From Terfezia claveryi (lineage: Eukaryota > Ascomycota > Pezizomycetes > Pezizales > Pezizaceae), in assembly GCA_015179025.1 (NCBI GenBank), contig WHUX01000130.1:1-64000 (forward strand): 64,000 bases of DNA, read 5' to 3'. Both the position numbers and the translations under genes were made by a program. The notes below the pieces were generated by a model, which was given only the letters and a program-made list of their open reading frames with translations, was not told where the DNA came from and ran no database searches. How positions within the stretch are numbered: the first letter of the stretch is position 1; each line of letters opens with the position of its first letter. Below are positions 15,021 through 27,182 of the stretch, in pieces.

Positions 15021-18000
15021 CTGCCCCAGGCCATTTGTCTTTGTCTGCATTTTCTGTTTCTTCCGCTGTTGACAAATCTCGCTTGTTCAGCGAGCATTTT
15101 GTTGTATCTATCTCCCTTAATATCAATGATAGAACAATCACCACGTCAGCCCTTATAGATTGCGGAGCTTCAGGAATTGCCTTCATTGACCAGGCCTTTG
15201 TCAGTAAATTCTCCATACCTACGACAAAGCTAAAAACCCCCCGTGTTCTGGATGTCATCGACGGTCGACCCATCTCCTCCGAGGATATCACCGATATCGC
15301 GTGCGTGCCTGCCCTGGTCGGAGATCACTCCGAAGCCCTCCCGATATTTGTGACTAAGCTCAAATACCAGATTATGCTCAGAATCCCGTGGCTAAGAATG
15401 CACGATGTATCGGTCAGCTTCGGCTTTTATACCCTGCAGTTCAACAGCCAGTTTTGCAAAAAACACTGCGGGAATCCGAAGGCCACCATTACTGGGCTGT
15501 GTGCCCTGCCACCCCCGGTAACTTACCCAACCCAGGTGGTGCACCTGCCTGCGCACCTCGATGCCAATTCCCCCGTTCCTCCCGTTCCCCCGTTCCTCCC
15601 ATTCCTCCCGTTCCCCCCGTTCCCCCTACTCCCCCTGTTCAACCTCCCCCAAAGCCCCTGAATATTAGCTTCATTGGGGCAGAGGCTTTCGCTTATCTTA
15701 CAAGGAGACACAAGCTGAAGGCGTATGCCCTTTCCATATATGAGGTGAACCTGGAAATCAACAAGATGCGACCTAAGGAGGAGTAGAAGGCCATGGTCCC
15801 GGATGAATACCACGAGTTTATTGATCTGTTCTCGGAAAAAGCTGCGGAGAAGCTGGCGCCCCATCGACCATATGACCACACAATTCCGCTGGTAGAGGGT
15901 AAGACCCCCCCCTATGGGCCCCTCTACGGAATGTCCCGGGTGGAGCTGGAGGCCCTGAAGAAATACTTGGAGGAAAACCTCAACAAGAGCTTCATTCGCC
16001 ATAGATCTTCACCAGCGGGTGCCCCAGTGCTTTTCGTGAAGAAATCGGACGGCTCTCTCCGGTTGTGTGTCGATTACCGGAGCCTAAACGAGATAACGGT
16101 CAAAAACAGGTACCCCCTACCCCTAATCCAGGAGACATTAGCTAGGCTCTCCAAGGCCAAATGGTTCACCAAACTGGATTTAAGAGGGGCTTACAACCTG
16201 GTACGGATCGCCGAGGGGGAGGAGTGGAAAACTGCCTTCCGAACACGATATGGCCATTTTGAGTATAATGTGATGCCCTTTGGCCTAACCAATGCCCCTG
16301 CCTCCTTCCAGCACTTCATCAATGACACCTTGCGGGATTTCCTCGATGTGTTCTGCACAGCTTACCTGGACGATATCCTCATATACTCGGACTCCCTAGC
16401 GGAACACAAAATCCATGTGAGGCAGGTGTTAGAGAAGCTGGAGAAGGCCGGATTATACCTGAAACCGGAGAAATGCGAGTTTCATGTGCAGGAGGTCAAG
16501 TATCTGGGGTTAATCATCACTACAGAAGGTATCAGGATGGACCCCACCAAGGTTACCGCTGTCCAGGAATGGCAAATCCCAGCAAATCTTAAGGATGTCC
16601 AGGCCTTTCTGGGATTCGCCAACTTTTACCGACGGTTCATTCTAGGATATTCCAAGATCGTGGCCCCCCTCACAGCCCTGACCAAAAAGGACCGGCGATT
16701 CCACTGGAGTCCAGAAGCCCAATCCGCCTTCCAGAACCTCAAGGAAGCCTTCTGCTCAGCTCCCATACTAGCTCACTTTGATCCGATAGCGAGTGTATCG
16801 TGGAAACGGATGCTCCGACTATGTCTCCGCCGGAATCCTGTCCCAGTATGTCAATGGAGTCCTCCACCCGGTGGCCTATTTCTCCAAAAAGCACTCCCCG
16901 GCGGAGTGTAATTACGAGATCTATGATAAGGAGTTAATGGCCATTGTGCGAGCATTCGAGGAGTGGAGGCCACACCTAGAGTCAGCCAAGGGGATCATCG
17001 AGGTGCTATCCGATCATAAGAATCTTGAGTACTTCACCACCACTAAGCTGCTAACCGACGGCAGGCTAGGTGGTCGGAGTTCTTATCTCGATTCAACTTC
17101 AAGATCAAGTATCGGCCTGGAAAAGCTGGGGGTAAGCCGACGCACTGACCAGGAGATCAGGAGATCTCCCTAAAGGGGGGGATGAAAGGCTAAAGTACCA
17201 AAATCAGGTGGTACTGAAACCTGAAAATCTCGACCTGGCAGCCACTAGCCATGCTGATGCTGATACTGATGCTGATGCTGATGCTGATGCTGATGCTGAT
17301 GCTGATGCTGATGCTGATGCTGATGCTGATGCTGATGCTGATGCTAAAGCTGAAGCGAACCCAGGAGCAGATCTCCTTCTGCGGATACAACGGGCATATG
17401 CGGAGGACGACCTGGTTAAGAATATAATCGCCGCAGTAGAGTCTGGACAGCGCCGTCACACCAAGATTTCCCTAGCCGAGTGCACCACTCAGGACGGCCT
17501 CCTATACCACCTAGATCGGCTCTATATACCTGAAGGGAGCTGCGGAGGCAGCTGATCAAGGAACACCATGATACCCTGGCTGCAGGTCACCCTGGATTGG
17601 CTAAGACGTTAGAACTACTAGCTAGACAATACACATGGATCGACCAGCGAAAGGAGGTAGAACAGTACATACGGAACTGCCATATCTGCAAGCGTGCAAA
17701 ACCCACTCGTCATGCCCCCTACGGAACCTTGAAGCCCCTGGAGATCCCGGATCGGCCCTGGCAACACCTGACCATGGACTTCGTAACTGGGTTGCCGAAG
17801 GACTCGGGATTCAATGCCATCCTGATGGTGTGGATCGGTTGACGAAGATGAGGCATGTTATACCTTGCCGAGATACCTGCTCCGCTCCGGAGTTAGCCAA
17901 CCTCTACCTCAATAATGTATTCCAGTACCATGGCCTCCCTGAATCGATCGTGTCCGACCGAGGCCCTCAGTTTACCTCAGAATTCTGGCAAGCCTTCTGC

Positions 18001-18830
18001 GAACTTCTGGGGATCAAAGTTCGTCTGTCAACAGCTTACCACCTCCAGACGGACGGCCAATCGAAAGGATGAATGCGATTATGGAACAGTATCTGCGGGC
18101 CTTCGTCAGCTACCAGCAGAACAACTGGGTTTCGTTGCTAGCAACCTGCGAATTTGCCGCCAACAACCAGTTCTCCGAGTCACTGAAAACGTCCCCATTC
18201 CTGGCCAATTATGGCTGGCACCCTTAGTTCGTAGACTCCCTAGCACCTCTGCGCAAGGCCAGGGAGAATGCCCCAGCCAAGGAGTTCGCCACGCAGATTT
18301 CTGAACTCCACTCTACCCTGAAGACTGAGTTGGGTTATGCTCAGGTCAGGCAAGCAGAATATGCCAACGGGTTTAGGTTACCAGCCCCCCGATACCAGCC
18401 AGGAGACAAGGTTTGGCTCTCCAGCCGCCATTTCCGGACAGAACGCCCTTCCCGCAAGCTTGACCATAAGTTCCTGGGTCCCTTCGAAGTGCTGGGGGCC
18501 GTGGGCACTCACACTTACCGCCTGAGGTTCCCCAGAGATATCAAACGCCACCCAGTTGTCCATGTCTCCGAGATCGAGCCCTCCGTAGACGACCCTCTCC
18601 CCGGCCAGAAACACCCTCCACCTCCCCCCGTAGTTATCGAAGGTGAGGAGGAATGGGAGGTAGAGGAAGTGCTGGACTCTCGAAGAAGGTATGGGCACCT
18701 GCAATATAAGGTCAAATGGCTGGGAGATGAGGAGACGACCTGGCAACCAGCGGAGGACCTGGAAAACGCACAGGACTTGGTCACCCTGTTCCACCAGCGT
18801 TACCCCCGGAAGCCTCGCCCCGCCCAATGA
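14982..18830 (+). pseudogene. pol: E2 pol: protease, RT, RNase H, integrase, chromodomain (several frame breaks)
   Basis: Protease at about 15035-15500 has LIDCGASG as its active-site motif. A Pro-rich linker at 15580-15650 contains a frame change, and a TAG at 15784 is probably TGG. RT is 15793 to about 16560 with [12 protein letters not shown] and [10 protein letters not shown]. RNase H continues to about 17150, with frame breaks near 16790 and 17060. A (GATGCT)n run codes for Asp-Ala repeats. The integrase zinc domain is near 17600-17720 (CHICKR) and the core follows (LTMDFVTGLP, VSDRGPQF). The DDE Glu region reads DGQSKG where DGQSE is expected. A stop lies near 18226. The chromodomain is at about 18650-18815 (EWEVEEVLDSRRRYG, YKVKWLGDEETTW). 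Confidence 0.9.
17253..17345 (+). repeat. (GATGCT)n microsatellite inside E2 pol
   Basis: About fifteen GATGCT units encode alternating Asp-Ala between RNase H and integrase. E3 has about six units (24919-24952) and E1 only traces (8060-8090), so the linker length varies by slippage. Confidence 0.93.
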
Positions 18831-19023
18831 TGTTCTTGTCGTCCTGGAATTGGTTATTAGGGTTGTTATTGTCGTTGTTGTTGGGATTATTGTTGGTACG
18901 AACTTCCGGCGTTGGGGTTGTATTATGGGTTATTGGATTAGTCGCCTGTTTTATTTGTTTGTTTTTGTCTTGCCTTTCGCCTTATCTTTCATCGCTGGGG
19001 CTCCGAGCCTAAAGCGGGGATAG

Positions 19024-19570
19024 TGTCACAACTGTCCTTTCCTAGCCAGGTTTGAGAGTCGGACGGGATTCCGTCCGACTCTCGTTATTGTTGATAGATA
19101 TCGTTGTTATCTCTGTTCCCGAGATAAGGGGTCTCGGGAACCTTATTCCTTCCGGTGGCCTTGGCCAGGAAGGAAGCCTGTATATATACCTTGCTCTCTC
19201 CGCCCTCTCGTTGGATCCCCATCCAACGTCTTGTATATCCAATACAGGGCCTTGCTTCTCTCCACGTTGGTGCATCTCCCTTGTGCACCTCCTCGCCTTG
19301 CCTCGCCTTGTCTCTGCAGCCCAGCTGCCTCCCTTGACACACGCGGCAACTGCTTCCGCGTGTCTCGTGTCCCCTGCCCTCTGCCTCTCTTGCCTCTTGC
19401 CCTTGCCTCCCGTCTCAGCCTCCCCTTGGTCACACACGTAGCGTTCCTACGTGTGTCTTACCCTAGCCTTTCCCCCGATCACACATGTAGCGCTCCTACG
19501 TGTGCGATTGCCCCTTGCCACTTCCCCGGCGTACCCCTTGGTCGCCTTGTCCCCCAGAGCCCTCGTTACA
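19024..19570 (+). repeat. E2 3' LTR
   Basis: Preceded by the purine-rich AAAGCGGGGATAG (19011-19023), the presumed polypurine tract. It contains ten consecutive inverted repeats, the longest a perfect 13-bp stem at 19054-19083. Confidence 0.95.
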
Positions 19571-19575
19571 CTATC

Positions 19576-21067
19576 CTACCACACCTATTCTTTCTACTTC
19601 AATGTCCTCTGCTTCCTCTTCATTCTCTTCCCCTAGTACCATAAGATATCCATCTTCCAAAAATCTGGCATCTATGCTAGATTTCTTTTTCTCAGAACAT
19701 CTAGATAAGCCATCTGGCTTGCCTATCTTTGAACTAGGTCTATAGTGAATATTGTAGATAAACTCTAATATACAGAGGTACCAGGTAGCTTGATGAGAGT
19801 TAAGCTTCTACTTTGTATTAAAATACTATAACCCTTAATAGTCTGTATAAATATTTACTTGAACACCTACTAACTAATTTTACCACTTCCAGAAACAATC
19901 CATAATTGCAAACAATCCTTTATCATAGATAAGCTAGTTGCATTGAGCTGCAGAAAGGGTTTTTACATAGTATTCGATAGGGTGAAGGTGCTTTCCTCTA
20001 TTGACAATATAGTATTAAGATAGAATACCAGCAATAGCCTAATTACTAGAATCAGTATCTATGATTGTCTTGAGCTATCTATCAAACTATGTAAGAATAG
20101 GTGTAGTGAGAAATTATTCTTGGAGGTCTTCGAAGGCTTGATGTTGTTTATGTCTCCAACTAAAAGGAACATCTTTTGTCAAGTTAATTAAGAAGTATAC
20201 CTTAGTACTATAATTAGCAATAAATTTACTATAGTAGTTAGTAAAGCCTAAGAATGCTTGTACCTCTTTATTCTTTGTAAAAATAGGCTATTATGATATA
20301 GTTTCGAGCTTGGAGGGGTCTATTTGGACTTGCTAACTATTGACTATATAACTAAGGAATAAGGTCTCTTAGATATAGAATTTAGACTTTGTAAGGTTAA
20401 CTACTAGCCTATGCTAGATGCATTACTTAAGAACTTTTTTGACTAGCTGTTGGTATTCTTCTTCTGTTTCACCTCTGTAGTTGAGGATGTCATCCAAGTA
20501 CCAGATATATACTTCCATATCCTTAAACATCATATCCATCATCTCTTGAAAAGTAGCTAGAGTATTAGTCAATCTAAATAGTATAATAGTATATACGAAT
20601 AGTTCCTTCTTTATTTTGAATACTGTCTTCTACTTATTATCTAGTGTAATTCTAATGAGATTATACCTGTTCTTAAGGTCCAATTGTGTAAACTATTTAC
20701 CTTCTTAAGTTCTATCAAGCAATTTAGAGATAAGAGGGAGTAGGTATTTATTTGGTAATGTAAGATAGTTAAGGGCTCGGGAATCGACACATAGCCTAAA
20801 GGATCCATCTTTCTTTCGAATGAATAGGATGGGAGCACTAGCATAGGAGCATAAGTGTTGGACTTTAGTTTTAGGAAGGTTCTCATTAAGGTACTTCTAG
20901 AAGACTTCGTCTTCCTCCTATTTGGTCTTGTAGATAGCCTCGAATAGTATCTTTGCATTTGGGTCTTGGAGTAGGATTTCGTAGTCTCATAGCTTACATT
21001 TAGGGAGTCTGGCTACCTATTCTATAGTAAAGCAATATATATAATGAGAGTATTATTTGCTTATATC
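19576..21067 (-). mobile_element. Family III copy III-1, right part: RNase H and reverse transcriptase remnants
   Basis: This continues the element left of E2: the sequence across 13205/19576 aligns with the uninterrupted copy III-2 near 30230-30260. On the minus strand RT remnants lie at about 20960-20450, with a piece resembling the LCVDSRALN core near 20800-20760. RNase H remnants follow at lower coordinates. All frames are broken. The gag end and one LTR are missing because E3 starts at 21068. Confidence 0.75.
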
Positions 21068-21514
21068 TGTCACAACCATGTACTCAGTTGTCTTTGTTAT
21101 CACCTGCGATCACAGGTGATAGGTTATTGTTACCTTACTTGGCTTCCAAGATAGAGAAGTTTATTCCATCCATTGCACTAGCCCGAAATTATGTATATAT
21201 AGCCCCTGTCCCTTGTACTATCATTGGATCCCTATCCAATGTCTTGTATACCTAATACAGGATCTTGCTTCTCCCAGGGCTCATGCACCTCCCTTGTGCA
21301 CCTCCTTGTCTCATAAAATAGCTCTGCAGCAACAGCTGACTCCTTCCAATATATGCAGCAACCACTTCCACATGTCTCTTACCTTCTGCCCTTGTCCCCC
21401 ATCCTAGTCTTTCCCCTGATCATACACGTAGCGCTCCTATGTGTGTCTCACCTCATTCTTGTCCTTACCTTGGTATACCCCTTGGTCGCCTTGTCTCCCA
21501 AAGCCTATGTTATA
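21068..21514 (+). repeat. E3 5' LTR
   Basis: 447 bp, shorter than those of E1 and E2 but colinear. TATA run at 21194-21201, ATCCAATGT at 21234-21242. An inverted repeat TATCACCTG / CAGGTGATA at 21098-21121 occupies the place of the unrelated first hairpin of E2. Confidence 0.85.
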
Positions 21515-21516
21515 CT

Positions 21517-21525
21517 ATATTGGAT
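21517..21525 (+). promoter_or_regulatory. E3 primer-binding site, self-priming type
   Basis: ATATTGGAT lies two bases after the LTR. It pairs with ATCCAATGT at 21234-21242 through eight Watson-Crick pairs and one G-T. Confidence 0.55.
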
Positions 21526-21545
21526 CTTTTAAACCAACCAGTATG

Positions 21546-22678
21546 ATGTCTGCGAACATTCCACTACCCACTGATAGATTCGTAGCCTGGAGGGCGACTC
21601 CAATACCATCAGACTCAATAGAACTATCAGTATACTGATGAACTGTGATCAAAATATTTACAGATACTTATACTATTGGCAAACAACAAGGAGTGAACCT
21701 TTAGAAAGCAGAAAGGTGAATCTGAGAAGTTGAAGACGAAATAACCCTACTTTGAGAAGATAAAGCAGAGGACAGGATAACCATCCGGAGACTAACTCAC
21801 ATTTTAGACCTAACCGATGGTCCAAAAAACCAGAAAACACAAGACCTACCTACACTACCCAAGTTTAATGGGGACTTGGGCCGGTTACGAGCATGGAAAA
21901 ACTCTGTGCAAATAAAACTCTCTGGAGACTTAGCGAAGTTCTCCACTGTCCACTACTAGCTCTCATATGTCTATGGCCTACTGGAGGGTAAGGCTATAGA
22001 CTAGGTACAGCCCTTCATCAAGGCCATGAGGATTGATCTGGTAGATATCCTAGTACTAATGGCAATCCTGGACCGAGCCTTTAGAGATCTGGATCCTAAA
22101 GGAACTACCAGCAGGGCCCTACGGGACCTCAAGCAAAAGTACAAGTTACTGTTAGCCTATATTATCGAGTTTTCCAGGTTAGCAGCAGAGCTCAATTGGA
22201 ATGATGAAGCCAAGCTCGATCAGTTCAAAGATGGGCTTACCTTAGAGCTGAAAAAGGCTCTGGTCTACTGTCTACCGAACAAGACTATAGAGAAACTTAT
22301 TGATCAAGCCAGCTGGGTGGAACAACAAACAGCAGCCCTCAGAGCTCCCCAAAAAACCCTCCCAATCTCGAACCCCCGAACAAGCTTCCTAGCAGCAGCA
22401 TGCACCCAACAACCCACCATGCCCATCCATAAACCCATGCACCCCTCTCTTATGGCAGGTAGTGCCATGCCTATGGTCCTATCTGCAGGTAGGCCATGAT
22501 TAACCTAGGAGAAGAGAGATCACTGCCGAATGAACGGGCTGTGCATAGCCTGTAGAAAAGAGGACCATTTTATCGCAGCATGTCCCCTCTGAAAAAACTG
22601 CTCAATGGCCACCCACACTATCTCCGAATCCAGGATCAAAGAGGTGGATGAGTTGGGAAAAGCCCTGTCCCTTACCTA
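21546..22678 (+). pseudogene. gag: E3 gag (broken)
   Basis: Starts MSANIPLP and is soon interrupted (TGA near 21637). The capsid-like part is open at 22026-22499. The zinc knuckle CIACRKEDHFIAAC near 22542-22583 is intact. The slippery GGGAAAA is at 22655-22661, followed by a stem (22667-22700) with one A-C mismatch. Confidence 0.8.
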
Positions 22679-22700
22679 GTCACTAACACTAGCAAGGGAC
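22655..22700 (+). promoter_or_regulatory. E3 -1 ribosomal frameshift signal
   Basis: GGGAAAA at 22655-22661 in gag frame, 5-nt spacer, then a stem at 22667-22700 colinear with those of E1 and E2. One G to A change leaves an A-C mismatch in the stem. The gag TAG again lies inside it. Confidence 0.7.
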
Positions 22701-25573
22701 CTACATTAGGTCATCTGTCTTTGTCATCTTTTTCTGTTTCTTCTATGTCTATTGATGAGTCTTACCTATTTGGTGAGTATTTTGTTGTACCTATCACTAT
22801 ATCCTTCAATAGTAAAACACAGGTCACATTAGCTCTTGTAGACTATGGAGCCTCAGGAATTGCCTTCATCAACCAGGCTTTTGTCAGTAAGCATGCCATA
22901 CCCACCTTTAAGCTTAAAACCTTCCGCCTTCTTAATATCATTAATGGCCGACCCATCTCTTCAGGAGCTATAACTGATATTGTATATACTCCTAACCAGA
23001 TTGAAGACCACTCCGAAAGCCTCCCTATGTTCATTACAAAGCTCAAGTATCTAATTGTCCTTGGAATCCCATGGCTTAGAATACATAATGTATCAGTCAG
23101 TTTTGGCTTTTATACTCTATAATTCAATAGCCCTTACTGCAAAAACCACTGTAGAAATCTGAAAGCCACTACTACTGGATTGTGTACATTACCACCTACT
23201 ATTATCCACCGGTCCTAGGTAGTAAATTCAATAGATCACCATGATACTACTATCCCCTCTGTTCCCCCTGTTCCCCCTATTCCCCCTGTACCCCCTGTTT
23301 TGTCGCCCCTAAAACCTCTGAATGTGAGCTTTATTAGAGCAGGGGCCTTCACTTACTTCACTAGAAGGCACAGGCTGAAAGCACATGCCCTGTCCATATA
23401 TGAGGTGAACCTGGAGATCAATAAAATGAGGTCCAAGGAGGAGTAGAAGTCTATGATTCCAGACAAATACCACAAATTCATTGACCTGTTCTCGGAGAAG
23501 GCTGCAGAGAAGCTTGCACTACACTGACCATACGACCATACTATTCCGCTAATAGAGGGTAAAACCCCCACCTATGGGCCCCTCTACAGAATGTCCCAGG
23601 TGGAGCTGGAAGTCTTGAAAAAGTATATAGAAGAAAACCTTAACAAGAGCTTCATTTACCACAGCTCCTCACTAGAGGGTGCCGTAGTGCTTTTTATGAA
23701 GAAATCAGATAGCTCTCTCCAGTTGTGTGTCAATTACTGGGGCCTAAACGAGATAACAATCAAAAACAGGTACCTCCTACCCCTAATTCAGGAGATATTA
23801 GCTAGGCTCTCCAAGGCCAAATAGTTCACCAAACTGGATTTGAGAGGGGCTTACAACCTGGTACAGATCACTGAGGGGGAGGAGTGGAAAACTGCCTTCC
23901 AAACACGATATGGCCATTTTGAGTATAATGTAATACCTTTTGGCCTAACTAATGCCCCTGCCTCCTTCCAGCACTTAATCAATAACACCTTGTGGGACTT
24001 CCTCGATGTGTTCTGTACAGCTTACCTAGACGATATCCTCATATACTCAGACTCCCTAGCAGAACACAAAGTCCATATGAGGCAGGTGCTAGAAAAGCTG
24101 GAGAAGGCCAGATTATACCTAAAACTAGAGAAATGCGAGTTTCATGTGCAGGAGGTCAAGTATAAGGGGTTAATTATTACTACAGAAGATATTAGGATGG
24201 ACCCCATCAAAGTTACCACTATCCAGGAATGGCAAACCCCAGCAAATCTCAAGGATGTCCAAGCCTTCCTGAGGTTCACTAACTTTTACCAGTGGTTCAT
24301 TCTAGAGTATTCGAAGATCGTAGCCTCCCTCACCGCCCTGACCAAAAAAGACTGGCGTTTCGACTAGAATCCAGAAGCCCAATCTGCCTTCCAGAACCTT
24401 AAGGAAGACTTCTGCTCAGCACTGATTCTGACCCATTTCAACCCTGACCAGGAGTGTATTGTCAAAACCAATACTTCCGACTATATTTCTGTGGGAATCC
24501 TGTCCCAGAATGACGATAACGGCATCCTCCACCCTGTGGCCTACTTCTCGAAAAAACACTCTTCGGCTAAGTGCAATTATGAGATTTATGACAAAGAACT
24601 AATGGCCATTGTGCGAGCTTTCGAGGAATGGAGGCCATACCTAGAGTCAGCTAAGGGGATTATCGAGGTGCTATCTAATCATAAGAATCTTGAGTACTTT
24701 ACCACCACTAAACTGCTGAACCAATGGCAGGCTAGGTTGTTGGAGTTCTTATCTCAATTCAACTTCAAGATCAAGTATTGGCCCAGAAAAGCTGGGGATA
24801 AGCCGGATGCACTGACCAGGAGATCAGGAGATCTCCCTAAAGGAGGGGATGAAAGGCTAAAGTACAAAAATCAGGTGGTACTGAAACCTAAAAATCTCGA
24901 CCTGGCGGCCAATAGCCATGCTGATGCTGATGCTGATGTTGATGCTGATGCTAAAGCTGAAGCGAACCCTAGAGCAGATCTCCTTCTGTGGATACAACGG
25001 ACATATGCAGAGGACGACCTGGTTAAGGATATAATCACCACATAGAGTTTGGACAGCGCCATCACACTAAGATTTCCCTAGCCAAGTATACCACTCGAAC
25101 AGCCTTCTATACCACCTAGATTGGCTCTATATACCTAAAGGGGAGTTGCGGATGCAGCTGATCAAGAAACACCATGATACCCTAGCTGCAGGTCTGTCAT
25201 CCTAGAGTAGCTAAAATATTAGAGCTGCTAGCTAGACAATATACATGCATTGACCAATAAAAGGAGGTGGAGCAGTACACATAGAACTGCTATGTTTGCA
25301 AGCATGCTAAGCCTACCCATCATGCTACTTATAGGACCCTGAAGCCCCTGGAGATTCCAGACCAATCTTGGCAACACCTAACTATGGACTTTGTGACTGG
25401 GTTGCCGGAAGATTCAGGGTTTAATGCTATTCTTATAGTAGTAGACTGATTGACCAAAATGAAGTATATTATACCTTGCCATGATACCTGTTCAGCCCAG
25501 GACCTCACCGGCCTCTACCTCAACCATGTATTCCACTACCATGGTCTCCCCAAGTCAGTCATCTCAGACTGTG
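22701..25573 (+). pseudogene. pol: E3 pol fragment: protease to integrase core
   Basis: Protease at 22721-23122 (LVDYGASG, changed from DCGAS in E2). RT at about 23420-24230, where the catalytic [10 protein letters not shown] is kept but a TAG replaces Trp near 23824. RNase H to about 24830, with [10 protein letters not shown] short (GATGCT)n linker follows. The integrase zinc domain and first Asp region are at about 25200-25573. The reading frame is repeatedly broken. Confidence 0.85.
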
Positions 25574-27182
25574 GCCCCCAATTTGTCTTAGGATTAAATC
25601 CTGTTTTTTGTCGTTGATTCTGGTACCTGCGTGGACCGTGACTCCGATTTTCATTCCGAGGGTGTTGTCGTCGGGATGCACCCGTTGTGGATGGTGGGGC
25701 AATATCCTTCTTGGAAGCTTCATATGACTCCGCTTGATATATGAGCTGATCATATGACCATTCTTCTTTGATTAAAGGAATTAATGTAGCTGACATATAT
25801 GGTGGCAGGTGATTAAGAAACTTTCTTCTTTTTACTTCCTGTAATATTGATTGTTTGCCATCCTTGTCAATCAATTTGATTTGCATTTCAGTAAGCCAGT
25901 TGGCAAACTGTTTGATTCCCATATGACGTCCGTCCTTGTATGGTATGGCTGTCTCCCATCGTTTCCACAAAATGTTCTTACTAGTAGAGGGTATCAGAAA
26001 ATCCCTTAGCGCTAGTATGAAACCAAAGAATGTCACATTCTTTCCTTTTTCTCTTAGGAATTGATTATAAGTAGTAAGTGCGCTTCCTTCCATTCTGAAT
26101 CCAACAATTTCCAAAGCTGAAGCGCCTTCCAAATCTATTCTTTTGAGAACAAACCAATGTTGCATTGCTGTGGCCCAAGAGTCAAAATATTGTGAGTCTT
26201 GCCATTTTTTGTCTTCTCCTCTTAATTTTTCTGGCATATCAATCTTTATTCCTTTTAAAACATTCGTTGCTTTATGGTTACCTATTGTAACTATTCCTGT
26301 TGTAGATTCCCATTGCTAGTATTCAACTGATTTTCCTTGTTTGGGTTTTCTTTTAAGAGTTTGACTTGCAACTGACGATGCCTTATCAGAGTCCGAGCTA
26401 TGATCTCCGCTATCATCGGGGTCTCGTCCTCCTCCTTGCGTTTTCTGCTTTTGTTGGTCTAGTCCTGTATCTAGATCATCATCGTCTTCTGGTAATTCTA
26501 TATCTTCTAGTGGTTGGTCTTTGTCGTCTGGTTTTTTAGCTGACCCAGTCCTCCTTTCTGGTGTCTCAGGTGCTCGACCTTTGCCTTTTGATTGATCTTT
26601 TGGTGTTCTCAGGAACGCTCCTGGAAGTTCTTTGCTAGGATTGAAAAAATCCTCCGCAGTATGTGCTGATTCTTCTAGATGAGTGCCGCTCATCATGAAT
26701 GCCATTATTTCTTCCCAGTTATTTATTACCCAATTCGGTTTCCTTAAGAGTGGTACAACAGGTTTCCTTAATTCTTTACTTAAAAATGCGTTTATTTCTA
26801 AGTCTTCTTCTTTGAATGGGTAAGGCGTTAGCCATAAGTAGTGTTTTGCTATGGCTTCCATTAAGAGTCGAGTATCATCAGGATGATACTGTTGGGCATG
26901 TCCCATTGAGCAAGTATATTTCAAAATCTCCTCAATTGTTGGAAGATGTCTGTCCCAAAGTTCTTCTGGTGCGAGAGGTAAAGCCATACTAAAATATAGT
27001 TTGGTTCCTGCTCCACCTGGTTCTCCTATTTCTATATCGATGGGTAGATTTATTTCCCCTTCTGTGTTAGGAATTATAAATCTGGTCTTTTTGGGAGTTT
27101 CTTCTACTAATTTCTTAATATCTTCGAGTAATATAGTTAACCGTCTCGACCTCTTAGTCTTCTTACTAAGTTCAGACGCCAT
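25574..27182 (-). pseudogene. gag: Copy B gag (3' truncated)
   Basis: From ATG 27182 (MASELSKKTKRSRR) the frame is open for 288 codons to a TAG near 26316, then resumes at 26237 (MPEKLRGEDKKW) to the break. Relative to E4 the stop region differs by transitions (CACCAG to TACTAG). Around the Asp-Gln-Gln-Lys stretch (about 26455) the frame is intact, where E4 has lost a base. The second half (YFDSWATAMQHWFVLKRIDL) looks like a retrotransposon gag domain. Confidence 0.8.

Larger units (their letters stand above)
13211..19570 (+). mobile_element. E2: full-length Ty3/gypsy chromovirus inserted in III-1
   Basis: LTRs of 547 bp each (13211-13757 and 19024-19570), starting TGTCACAAC, with a perfect 5-bp duplication CTATC (13206-13210 and 19571-19575). 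My hand count gives about 14 differences between the LTRs, 12 of them transitions, so it is younger than E1. The interior encodes gag, protease, RT, RNase H, integrase and chromodomain. It is the best preserved of the three relatives, yet has a gag stop, at least five single-base frame breaks and an altered integrase Glu, so it is not autonomous as it stands. Confidence 0.95.
21068..25573 (+). mobile_element. E3: 5' part of a third E1/E2-type element, 3' end lost
   Basis: The 5' LTR is 21068-21514, starting TGTCACAACC. The order gag, protease, RT, RNase H, integrase matches E2, but the copy stops inside the integrase core just after SVISDCGPQF, where sequence of copy B begins. No 3' LTR, chromodomain or right-hand target duplication is present. 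Stops are frequent and most differences from E2 are transitions. Confidence 0.9.
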
